From contig CAYRZL010000028.1 of NCBI GenBank assembly GCA_964428795.1, forward strand, positions 1 through 27,599: a stretch of DNA of 27,599 nucleotides, written 5' to 3'. The notes under the pieces were generated by a model that was not told where the DNA came from, did not search any database, and saw only the letters and a list, made by a program, of their open reading frames with translations. A program made the position numbers and the translations under genes. Positions 8,819 to 16,093 of this stretch are shown in pieces (within the stretch, counting starts at the first letter, position 1; the number at the start of each line of letters is the position of its first letter). The DNA comes from CAYRZL01 sp964428795. Lineage in GTDB: Bacteria > Bacillota > Clostridia > Lachnospirales > Lachnospiraceae.

Positions 8819-9547
8819 TTAACGTCTGTTTCGTCCATTTGCGATCACCAGCAGACGCAGTAATTGTAAAATACCCGACAGAGCACCTGCTACATAAGTA
8901 AGTGCCGCCGCCCTTAGTACGATCTTTGTATCCCTCAATTCCTCTGACCGAAGCATTCCTCTCTCACCCAGAATCTTTACCGCACGGTGAGACGCATTAA
9001 ACTCCACCGGAAGGGTAACGATCTGAAACAGAACAGCAAAGGAAAAGAAAATAATTCCTATTTTAATGAGTACAGGACCGCTTAGCAGCAATCCCACAAG
9101 AATAAGGGGCCATGCAAGACTGGAACCAAAATTTGCAATGGGAACCAATGCGGTGCGTACCCGAAGGGGCGCATAACCTTTGTGATGCTGTATGGCATGT
9201 CCGCACTCGTGGGCTGCCACACCGATGGCAGCAACCGAGATAGAACCATAGACACTGTCTGACAGATTCAGTATCTTCGTAGCCGGATTATAATGATCTG
9301 TCAGATTTCCGGATACATGCGACACCTGAACGTCATAGATACCCGCATCCCGCAAAATCTTTTCCGCAGCCATAGCTCCCGTCATACCGGACATGCTGCG
9401 CACCTTAGAGTACCGGTTAAAGGTGCTGCGCACTTTTGCAGATGCAATGGCACAAATGATAATACCCAAAATCACCAGCAGATATGTCCAGTCAAAATAA
9501 AAGCCTCCATACCCATATCCATATCCAAAATTCATATATGCTAACAT
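8819..9547 (-). CDS. Membrane zinc metallopeptidase (YugP-type, Zn_peptidase_2)
   Basis: This 242-aa membrane protein has a short Gly/Tyr/Phe-rich N-terminus, a first transmembrane helix (YLLVILGIIICAIA), a soluble part with HECGH (the HExxH zinc motif), and two or more hydrophobic segments after it (LILVGLLLSGPVLI and neighbours), then a basic C-terminus. This arrangement matches the YugP family of putative neutral zinc peptidases, whose substrates are not known to me. AGGAG is 8-9 nt before ATG 9547. It sits between rsmB and fmt, 13 nt after fmt, consistent with co-transcription. Confidence 0.88.
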   Translation of the reverse strand: MLAYMNFGYGYGYGGFYFDWTYLLVILGIIICAIASAKVRSTFNRYSKVRSMSGMTGAMAAEKILRDAGIYDVQVSHVSGNLTDHYNPATKILNLSDSVYGSISVAAIGVAAHECGHAIQHHKGYAPLRVRTALVPIANFGSSLAWPLILVGLLLSGPVLIKIGIIFFSFAVLFQIVTLPVEFNASHRAVKILGERGMLRSEELRDTKIVLRAAALTYVAGALSGILQLLRLLVIANGRNRR

Positions 9548-9560
9548 CCTGTCATCTCCT

Positions 9561-10493
9561 CTAACTATGCCCCAGCTTTAGCCCGGTCTCCACTGTAAAG
9601 CCCCGCAGAAACGCCTCCACAGGCATCCTCTTTTTGCCCTCGAGCTGAACCTCCGCCAACGCCAGCGCTCCTTCTCCTGTCTGCACCAGAATACGGTCTT
9701 TCGTGACCTCAACTACCGTTCCCGGTTTCCGGTCCCCACCCTGTTTTACGTCCGCCTTCCAGATTTTCAATGTTTTTCCGTTAAGACAAGTATATGCACT
9801 TGGCCAGGGATTTAAACCGCGAATCAACCGTTCAATTTCCACTGCCGGCATTTTCCAGTCAATCTGTCCCATCTGTTTTTTGATCATGGTCGTGTGTGTT
9901 GCCTGCGCGTAATCCTGCGGAGTAAATGCGGCTGTACCGTCCGCAAGTGCCTGCAGCGTACGCACGCAAAGCTCTGCCCCCACCTGACTTAAACGGTCAA
10001 ACAAGCTCCCGCCCGTTTCATCCTCTGCCAGTGTCACCCTCGCTGTCATGATCATATCTCCGGTGTCCAGCCCCTCATCCATGCGCATGGTGGTAACTCC
10101 GGTTTCCTTTAACCCGTCAATGACCGCCCATTGAATCGGCGCTGCCCCTCTGTATTTCGGCAAAAGAGATGCGTGAACATTGACACATCCGTATTTCGGC
10201 ATCTCTAAAATCTCTTTCGGTAAAATCTGTCCGAATGCCACTACCACGCAAATATCCGCATCAAACCGTCTCAGATATTCGATACATTCAGGCTCACGGA
10301 CTCTCCGCGGCTGATATACCGGAATACCTGCCGCCAGAGCAGCTTCCTTCACCGGCGGAAACTGCATGGCTTTTCCTCTGCCTTTCGGTTTATCCGGCTG
10401 AGTCACCGCCAGCACGATCTCATGTCCCGCCCGGCGCAGTGCTTCAAAGGTTCCCACCGCAAAATCCGGTGTTCCCATAAATATAATCTTCAT
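9561..10493 (-). CDS. fmt: Methionyl-tRNA formyltransferase
   Basis: Fmt transfers a formyl group from 10-formyl-tetrahydrofolate to Met-tRNA(fMet), which prepares it for initiation. The 310-aa protein starts MKIIFMGTPDF. It has the catalytic core segment VNVHASLLPKYRGAAP (with the family's His and nearby Asn), the TGVTTMRMDEGLDTGD motif, and a C-terminal OB-like tRNA-binding domain. A frame start at GTG 10502 exists, but GGAG sits 8 nt ahead of ATG 10493, so that start is chosen. It is 32 nt downstream of def, the enzyme that later removes the formyl group. The def-fmt pairing is conserved in bacteria. Confidence 0.96.
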   Translation of the reverse strand: MKIIFMGTPDFAVGTFEALRRAGHEIVLAVTQPDKPKGRGKAMQFPPVKEAALAAGIPVYQPRRVREPECIEYLRRFDADICVVVAFGQILPKEILEMPKYGCVNVHASLLPKYRGAAPIQWAVIDGLKETGVTTMRMDEGLDTGDMIMTARVTLAEDETGGSLFDRLSQVGAELCVRTLQALADGTAAFTPQDYAQATHTTMIKKQMGQIDWKMPAVEIERLIRGLNPWPSAYTCLNGKTLKIWKADVKQGGDRKPGTVVEVTKDRILVQTGEGALALAEVQLEGKKRMPVEAFLRGFTVETGLKLGHS

Positions 10494-10525
10494 GCAAATC
10501 ACTCCTTATTTACAGCAACGATCAA

Positions 10526-11014
10526 TTACGCCTCTTCCTCTTCTTCCGGGTCTGCATATTCTACATCATGCAGCTCACCCTCCACTTTTTCCACATACAT
10601 ATGACCGTCCAGATGATCCAACTCATGACAGATGGCACGGGCAAGCAGTTCTTCGCCCTCCACTTCATATTCATCCATGTTTTCATCATAAAATCTTGCT
10701 TTCACATAGTTTGGTCTGGTAACCTGACCGGATTTTCCCGGCAGACTTAAGCATCCTTCCTGCCCGGTCTGCTCCCCGTCGGTCTCAAGGATCACCGGAT
10801 TTATCATAACCAGCGGTCCCTCGCCCACATCGATCACTACAATTCTTTTCAAAATACCCACCTGCGGTGCGGCAAGTCCTACACCGTTTGCGTCATACAT
10901 TGTCTCTAACATATCCTCGATCAGCATTTTTATGCGAGGGGTGACCTCCTTTACCTCGCGACATGTCTTGGTAAGTATCTCGTCACCCATAATCCGAATC
11001 GTTCTCAACGCCAT
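10526..11014 (-). CDS. def: Peptide deformylase
   Basis: Def removes the N-formyl group from nascent proteins using a bound metal, usually iron. All three family motifs are visible in the 162-aa protein: GVGLAAPQVG, EGCLS (Cys ligand) and HELDH (two His ligands and the catalytic Glu). The C-terminus is acidic (EEEEEA). AGGAGG precedes ATG 11014. It follows priA by 51 nt and precedes fmt, the typical order priA-def-fmt. Confidence 0.97.
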   Translation of the reverse strand: MALRTIRIMGDEILTKTCREVKEVTPRIKMLIEDMLETMYDANGVGLAAPQVGILKRIVVIDVGEGPLVMINPVILETDGEQTGQEGCLSLPGKSGQVTRPNYVKARFYDENMDEYEVEGEELLARAICHELDHLDGHMYVEKVEGELHDVEYADPEEEEEA

Positions 11015-11065
11015 TTTTTTATCCTCCTGATCTGTTTTATTTCACAAAATCTTGTATATCTATCT

Positions 11066-13330
11066 TTATTGCGGATTAAAGTCAAACTGAACATTCACTG
11101 TCTCAAACTCCCCGCCCTGCAGCGCCTGTTCCAGGCTGTCTTTCAGTTTCACCAAATTTTCATATTTATTACTCTTTATATAAATCTGTTTACGAAAAAT
11201 ATCATTTACCTTTGAAATGACCGCATCCGCCGGGCCGAACACCTGCAATGCTTGTTTTGTACTGTCTGCCGGGCACACAGCTTTCGACTTGTTCATATTT
11301 GAGACATCCCCGTCAATCCAACCTTTTATTCGGTCGCATGCCTCACTCAGCGCCTCCTCATTCGCTCCACTGATATGGATCATCAGCATATTCCAGAAAG
11401 GCGGATACCTCATAATACGGCGAAACTCCATCTCCCGCTCAAAAAAGGCTTCATAATCCTGTTCTGCCGCAGTTTGTACGCTGTAATGCTCCGGCTGATA
11501 CGTCTGTATCACTGCATGTCCGGGCAGATCACCCCGTCCGGCTCTTCCTGCCGCCTGTGTGAGCAGTTGAAAGGTACGCTCCGCTCCATGATAATCGCTG
11601 ATATGAAGCGACATATCTGCCGCCAGTACCCCCACCAGCGTCACATTTGGAAAATCATGCCCTTTTACGATCATCTGTGTACCGATCAAAATATCTGCCT
11701 CCTGATTTGCAAAAGCAGATAAAATCTGTTCATGGGCTCCTTTGTGTCTGGTAGTATCCGCATCCATACGAAGCACCTTTGCATGGGGAAACACTTTTTT
11801 TATGTATTCCTCCACCTTCTGCGTTCCGGCTTTGAAACCGCCTATATATTTGGAACCGCATTCCGGACAAACCTGTACGGATGTCTGCTCATATCCGCAG
11901 TAATGACAGATCATTCTGCCATTTTTATGCAGGTTCAATGACACATCGCAATGAGGACACTTTATCACATGTCCGCAGCTTCTGCAAGAAACAAAACCGG
12001 CTATGCCCCTCCGATTTAAAAACAACATGATCTGCTGTCCCTTATTCAGACGGTCTTCCATCAGCTCATGTAGCCTGTCGCTGAGTATAGAACGGTTTCC
12101 TTTCCGCAGTTCCTCTCTTAAATCCACAACCTCCACCTGAGGCAGAGGACTTGTTTTCGCTCGCTCCTTTAACTGAAACAAACGGTATTCCCCCGTCTGC
12201 GTCCGGTAATAGCTTTCCATAGAAGGGGTGGCTGAGCCGAGCACAACCGTAGCTCCCACCATCTGCGCCCGGTGTATGGCAGTCTCCCTTGCATGATAGC
12301 GGGGCACTGTTTCACTTTTATAAGAAGATTCATGCTCCTCATCGATAATGATCAGTCCCAGATGCTCAAACGGCGTAAACAGCGCCGATCTTGGTCCGAT
12401 CATCACATCCAATAATCCCTTTTTTGCCTGCTCGTAGGCATCATAACGCTCACCCTGTGCCATGCGGGAATGAAGCACTGCCACGCGGTCGCCAAACCTG
12501 TTATAAAAACGCATGACCGTCTGATAAGTCAGGGCAATCTCCGGTATGAGCACGATCGCCTGACGGTCCTGTGCAATAGCTCTGGCGATCAGTTCTATAT
12601 AAACCTCCGTCTTTCCGCTTCCGGTCACTCCATGAATCAGGCAGGGCTTGTGTATCCCCGCAAGAAAATCCGACCAGACAGCTTCCACTATGTGCTGCTG
12701 AGCCGGATGTAAAAGCGTCACACCCTCATTTCGTTTTAATCCGGACAAGGTACTGCGGTACATACGGGTGCTTTTCACTTCCAAAATCCCCTGTTCTGCC
12801 ATTGCACGAATGACCGCGGCTGTAATATTCAGCTTCGACGTGACCACCTCATAGGGCAGTTGTGCCTGCTCCAGCAATGCGGATAACAATCTGGCTCTGG
12901 CGGTGCGATGTTTTCGCTCCAGCTCACCAAGCAGTGTTTTTGCCTCCTCACGTTCCAGCTTCAATACGACGGTCCGCTGTTCTTTTTCTTTTTTCTTCTG
13001 TTTTACGGGAAGCACGGTCTTTAATGCCTGATTCATTGTGCCTCCATACACTTCCCGCATCCATGCTGCCAAAGACATGAGATGATGCTCCAGGGAAATA
13101 CTATCCTTTTTCATGCTCAGTATTTCCTTCGTCTTTGACACGTCAAATTTCGGAACATCAGACATGCCTACCACATATGCGCTGCGTCGTTTGTTGTGAG
13201 TGCCAAAGGGCACTTCCACCTGCATCCCCGGCTGCAATACGTCACGCAGATGTGCCGGAATCCGGTACTGAAATGTCTTATCCAGTTTTTCATATGAAAT
13301 ATCAATAATTACATCTGCAAACTCTGACAT
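11066..13330 (-). CDS. priA: Primosomal protein N' (replication restart helicase PriA)
   Basis: PriA recognises abandoned replication forks, unwinds with 3'-5' polarity and helps reload the replicative helicase. The protein from ATG 13330 has 754 aa: an N-terminal 3'BD domain (MSEFADVIIDIS), a winged-helix region, Walker A GVTGSGKTEVY, DEEH box, GSATPS, then a zinc-binding domain with paired cysteines (CRSCG, CPHC, CHYCG, CPECG) inserted in the helicase core, and QAAGRAGR near the end. The open frame runs further upstream to 13432, but those 34 codons are the tandem hairpin repeat. GGAGG 5-6 nt before ATG 13330 marks the true start. It begins the priA-def-fmt group. Confidence 0.96.
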   Translation of the reverse strand: MSEFADVIIDISYEKLDKTFQYRIPAHLRDVLQPGMQVEVPFGTHNKRRSAYVVGMSDVPKFDVSKTKEILSMKKDSISLEHHLMSLAAWMREVYGGTMNQALKTVLPVKQKKKEKEQRTVVLKLEREEAKTLLGELERKHRTARARLLSALLEQAQLPYEVVTSKLNITAAVIRAMAEQGILEVKSTRMYRSTLSGLKRNEGVTLLHPAQQHIVEAVWSDFLAGIHKPCLIHGVTGSGKTEVYIELIARAIAQDRQAIVLIPEIALTYQTVMRFYNRFGDRVAVLHSRMAQGERYDAYEQAKKGLLDVMIGPRSALFTPFEHLGLIIIDEEHESSYKSETVPRYHARETAIHRAQMVGATVVLGSATPSMESYYRTQTGEYRLFQLKERAKTSPLPQVEVVDLREELRKGNRSILSDRLHELMEDRLNKGQQIMLFLNRRGIAGFVSCRSCGHVIKCPHCDVSLNLHKNGRMICHYCGYEQTSVQVCPECGSKYIGGFKAGTQKVEEYIKKVFPHAKVLRMDADTTRHKGAHEQILSAFANQEADILIGTQMIVKGHDFPNVTLVGVLAADMSLHISDYHGAERTFQLLTQAAGRAGRGDLPGHAVIQTYQPEHYSVQTAAEQDYEAFFEREMEFRRIMRYPPFWNMLMIHISGANEEALSEACDRIKGWIDGDVSNMNKSKAVCPADSTKQALQVFGPADAVISKVNDIFRKQIYIKSNKYENLVKLKDSLEQALQGGEFETVNVQFDFNPQ

Positions 13331-13344
13331 AATGCCTCCTTGTT

Positions 13345-13432
13345 CGAAAAGAAACCTCCGCCGGAGCTCTCTTTCGCATGCCTGACAACGAAAAGGAACC
13401 TCCGCCGGAGCTTCCTTTCGCATGCTTGGCAA
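13345..13432 (-). repeat. Two head-to-tail 44-bp hairpin repeats before priA
   Basis: Units at 13389-13432 and 13345-13388 (minus strand) each begin TTGYCARGCATGCGAAA and contain a long imperfect hairpin, for example AAGGAAGCTCCG facing CGGAGGTTCCTT. They are about 85-90% identical to each other, and the same unit recurs at 15460-15499 and 26245-26287. The downstream unit ends 5 nt before the priA AAGGAGG sequence. Each unit carries a GGAGG inside its stem, so in mRNA they could affect translation or RNA decay (inference). Confidence 0.85.
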
Positions 13433-13453
13433 CTAAAACTGCATTCCTCAGGC

Positions 13454-13476
13454 AATCACGATTCGCTCTCGTGATT
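13454..13476 (-). other. Short hairpin over the lysR stop codon
   Basis: AATCACGA (13454-13461) and TCGTGATT (13469-13476) form a perfect 8-bp stem with a 7-nt loop spanning the lysR stop codon TGA. No U-tract follows, so it is not a normal intrinsic terminator. It may act as an RNA-processing or stability hairpin between lysR and priA. Confidence 0.4.
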
Positions 13477-14352
13477 AGCTATGGCTGAACTGTTTTGTAA
13501 TATATGCTGATACATGGATTTTGCCGCAGGCGCCATAAACTCCGGGTCCAGCGCAGAAATACCGATGATCCGATATGCCGCAGGCTCGATGGGATAACAG
13601 TCCACAGAATAAGGGATATCCCACATGACCATCTCCGGCATAATACAAATGCCAAATCCGGCTGCCACCATTGCCACCGTGGAAAGATCATCCACCACAT
13701 GATAGCCGGTGTGAATGTTTATTTCATTTGTTTTCAGGAAATTCTGAATATCCGCATCGGTACTCTCCATCTGGGATACAAAGCTCTGTCCCTGCATCTC
13801 CTCCACGGTCATGCAGGCATGCTCCTTACTCTTTGGAAAGCCCTTAGGCACCACACAGAGCAGCGGATCCCGGTACAGCGGTTCGATGGGCAGGTCTTCC
13901 GCACTGGATACGGACAAAAAGCCCAGATCCACGATCCCGTTTTTGATCCAGCAGGATACATCCGCATAGGTGCCCTGATAAATTTCAATGGTCACACCCG
14001 GATATTTTTTCTGAAAAGAATGTATGATACCCGGAATCCAGTTGGTGCATACACTGGAAAAACAGCCGATCTTCACATGTCCCTGCTCCAGCCCGTTAAA
14101 TTCCAGAATCGCCTGTCTCAGATTTGAATCACTGGTGAGCACAGAGTTGACATAAGGCAGCAGCTGCTCTCCATAATTTGTCAGTGTAACGCCCGATTTG
14201 CGGCGGTTAAACAGCAGAAAGCCCAGCTCCTGCTCCATACCTGCAACCGCATGACTGACGGCTGACGGGGTCAGGCTCAGAATCTGGGCTGCCTTTTGAA
14301 AACTCCCCTGATCCACGACGGTCTTAAAAATCTGATAAGATAGTAATGTCAT
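13456..14352 (-). CDS. LysR-family transcriptional regulator
   Basis: This 298-aa protein has the N-terminal winged helix-turn-helix typical of LysR regulators (residues about 1-60: SFQKAAQILSLTPSAVSHAV and the wing LFNRRKSGVTLTNYG). A periplasmic-binding-protein-like effector domain follows (about 90-290, starting HVKIGCFSSV). GAGG precedes ATG 14352. It lies 12 nt after the S1-domain gene on the same strand and before priA, so it is embedded in a housekeeping series instead of facing a divergent target gene as many LysR genes do. The effector and targets cannot be inferred from this context. Confidence 0.93.
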   Translation of the reverse strand: MTLLSYQIFKTVVDQGSFQKAAQILSLTPSAVSHAVAGMEQELGFLLFNRRKSGVTLTNYGEQLLPYVNSVLTSDSNLRQAILEFNGLEQGHVKIGCFSSVCTNWIPGIIHSFQKKYPGVTIEIYQGTYADVSCWIKNGIVDLGFLSVSSAEDLPIEPLYRDPLLCVVPKGFPKSKEHACMTVEEMQGQSFVSQMESTDADIQNFLKTNEINIHTGYHVVDDLSTVAMVAAGFGICIMPEMVMWDIPYSVDCYPIEPAAYRIIGISALDPEFMAPAAKSMYQHILQNSSAIANHESES

Positions 14353-14364
14353 GGGAAACCTCTT

Positions 14365-15069
14365 TTACAATTTTATATTCTTCAGCAAATCCGCAAAGGA
14401 AGTTCCGATATTTTCACTCTTTGGAATCTCAACCTTGATTTCTTCTTCCTCTTTTTTTTCTTCGATCAGAGCACGAATGCTCAAAGAGAGCTTTCCTCCC
14501 TCATTTTTAATCACTTTGACTTTGACATCCTGTCCTTCTTTCAGTACTGCGGACGGATGTTTGATACGTGTATCGGAAATCTGGGAAATATGCACCAGTC
14601 CGCTGATTCCATCACCCAGATCGATAAATGCACCGTAATCCTTCAACGTCTCTACTTTTCCATCCATCACAGAGCCCACCGCAATGTCAGCTACTTTTTT
14701 CTGCTTGTCCGCCCTTGCAGCCTCCTGTAACAGCTCTTTTGCAGACAACACCAGCTTATCATTTTCACGGTCTGCGGTGATGATGCGCACACGCACTTCC
14801 TTACCAAGATAATCGTTTAAATCCTCCACAAATTTAAGTGCCAGTCTGGAAGCCGGAATAAAGCCCCGGATACCTTCTACTTCCGCAATGACACCTTTAT
14901 TTACGATGCCGCATACGGTTACAGTAAGTACCTCTTTTGCCTCGTACAACTCCATGATCTTGTTCCATGCCAGGATCGTGTCTGTATCATGCTCCCCATC
15001 CCCCATATACTGATAGGATGCTTCTAATTCCTGCTCCATGTCTTTCATAGTTACGTTTTCGTTTTCCAT
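14365..15069 (-). CDS. S1 RNA-binding domain protein (two S1 repeats)
   Basis: This 234-aa protein begins MENENVTMKDMEQELEASYQ with an acidic leader, then has two S1/OB domains: residues about 40-110 (VTVCGIVNKGVIAEVEGIRGF and following) and about 125-195 (GSVMDGKVETLKDYGAF, GLVHISQIS). A Glu/Lys-rich tail follows. It resembles short RpsA-like proteins of Firmicutes (YugI/YpfD-like), which bind RNA and may associate with the 30S subunit; the exact role is not known. The frame is open up to 15372, but that extension reads through the promoter and a palindromic repeat. GAGG upstream of ATG 15069 supports the shorter start. It heads the long minus-strand array. Confidence 0.92.
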   Translation of the reverse strand: MENENVTMKDMEQELEASYQYMGDGEHDTDTILAWNKIMELYEAKEVLTVTVCGIVNKGVIAEVEGIRGFIPASRLALKFVEDLNDYLGKEVRVRIITADRENDKLVLSAKELLQEAARADKQKKVADIAVGSVMDGKVETLKDYGAFIDLGDGISGLVHISQISDTRIKHPSAVLKEGQDVKVKVIKNEGGKLSLSIRALIEEKKEEEEIKVEIPKSENIGTSFADLLKNIKL

Positions 15070-15135
15070 TATATTTTCCTCCACAAACAATTTTCCGCCT
15101 TTGCCGAAAATTCTCATTTCGGTCCGCATATACAC

Positions 15136-15164
15136 ATTATACTGTGACAGCACTTTTTTATCAA
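15136..15164 (-). promoter_or_regulatory. Strong promoter for the S1 protein gene and downstream array
   Basis: On the minus strand TTGATA (15159-15164) and TATAAT (15136-15141) are separated by exactly 17 nt, leaving a leader of about 60 nt before ATG 15069. The palindromic element's terminal repeat begins only about 8 bp upstream of the -35 box. Confidence 0.8.
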
Positions 15165-15171
15165 CACAAAA

Positions 15172-16016
15172 AATCCGGTTTATTGCTCTGGCGAGAGGCT
15201 GTGGCACCGGATGTTTTGGGGATTGTGAAGCATCGTCCGGCGGGGAGGGCTGAAAGAGGCATATTTTATTTTCAACCTCGCTGCACTGGATTTTGCTCAG
15301 AAGAGGATTTTGAATCCTTTTATTTGCGCCTGCGCTGCAAAAATGGGTTGCTGCTCGGCGCATTTGATTCAAAATCCTCTTCTGGAAAAATCAGCGTGCA
15401 TCTCACAAGAAAATAAAATATGCCTCTTCCATCCCTCCCCGCCGGACGATGCATTTACGTTGCCAAGCATGCGAAAAAACTCCAGTGGAGGTTTTTTCGT
15501 TTTCAAAACAAGTCGGTACCACAGCAAAATCGCAGAGCCACAAACCTTCTGCCGATTCGGGCGGCTTCGCCGCTGTTGATTTTCTGTCGACTTTTGCACC
15601 GCAGGCGCCAAACGCTAAAGGTTTACCGGGGAAGTATTTACACCGCAACGAAAAAACGTAGATGTATTCAAAAGACGCATACGATTTGTCGTTGTGCGAT
15701 TTTGCTGTGGTACCGGCTTGTTTTGAAAACGTAAATGCATCGCAATGTCAAAGTAAGGACTGTAAGAGGAGCCTTTTCTTTTGCTCTGAATTGCACGCTG
15801 ATTTTACCAGAAGCGGGGTATGACTTGCCTGCGCCGAGCAACAACCCATTTTTGTTGCGCAGGCGCAAATAAAACATGTTATGCCCCGCTTCTGTGAAAA
15901 ATCCAGTGCAAAGAAGTGAAAAAGAAAAGGCTCCTCTTATCAGGACTTATAGACATGCGATGCCTCACCCCCCAACATCCGACACCACACCCTTTCGCCA
16001 GAGCAATAAACCAGAA
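15172..16016. mobile_element. Approximately 845-bp cloverleaf-like palindromic element (copy A), no protein gene
   Basis: The ends are imperfect inverted repeats of about 54 bp: GGTTTATTGCTCTGGCGA from 15177, and its complement ending near 16012. Between them are three long hairpins. H1 pairs 15231-15249 with 15433-15451 (19/19), 15256-15273 with 15409-15426 (18/18) and 15298-15316 with 15366-15384 (19/19). H2 pairs 15448-15459 with 15730-15741 and 15499-15534 with 15695-15730 (one G/T mismatch in 36). H3 pairs 15764-15782 with 15920-15938 (19/19) and 15808-15818 with 15884-15894. Open frames inside are short and are by-products of the symmetry. It resembles a non-autonomous palindromic insertion (MITE-like), but no transposase is nearby and no clear target duplication is seen. 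Related sequence recurs at 25954-26367. Confidence 0.85.
15460..15499 (+). repeat. Small hairpin repeat unit nested in element A
   Basis: This 40-nt unit starts TTGCCAAGCATGCGAAA and folds as AAAAAACTCC facing GGAGGTTTTTT. It interrupts the left arm of hairpin H2: the right arm (15720-15741) is continuous across the corresponding point, so the unit behaves like an insertion. It is homologous to the tandem units before priA and to 26245-26287. Confidence 0.8.
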
Positions 16017-16018
16017 TT

Positions 16019-16060
16019 TAAAAAGTGAGCTGCCCCCACGTTCCCATGGATGCAGCTCAC
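16019..16060 (-). terminator. Intrinsic terminator of the radical SAM genes
   Basis: On the minus strand GTGAGCTGC (16052-16060) pairs with GCAGCTCAC (16025-16033) across an 18-nt loop, followed by a TTTTTA tract. It lies 34 nt after the stop codon of the second radical SAM gene. Confidence 0.8.
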
Positions 16061-16093
16061 GCTTTATTAAAACAACTCAATCACTCTCTGAAA

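Noticed and set aside
15310..15734. Several 70-104 codon frames on both strands within element A
   Set aside because: They mirror each other because the DNA is palindromic, have no ribosome binding sites, and match no protein family I know.
15172..16016. CRISPR array interpretation of the repeats
   Set aside because: There are no regularly spaced short repeats with unique spacers and no cas genes; the repeats are inverted arms of long hairpins.
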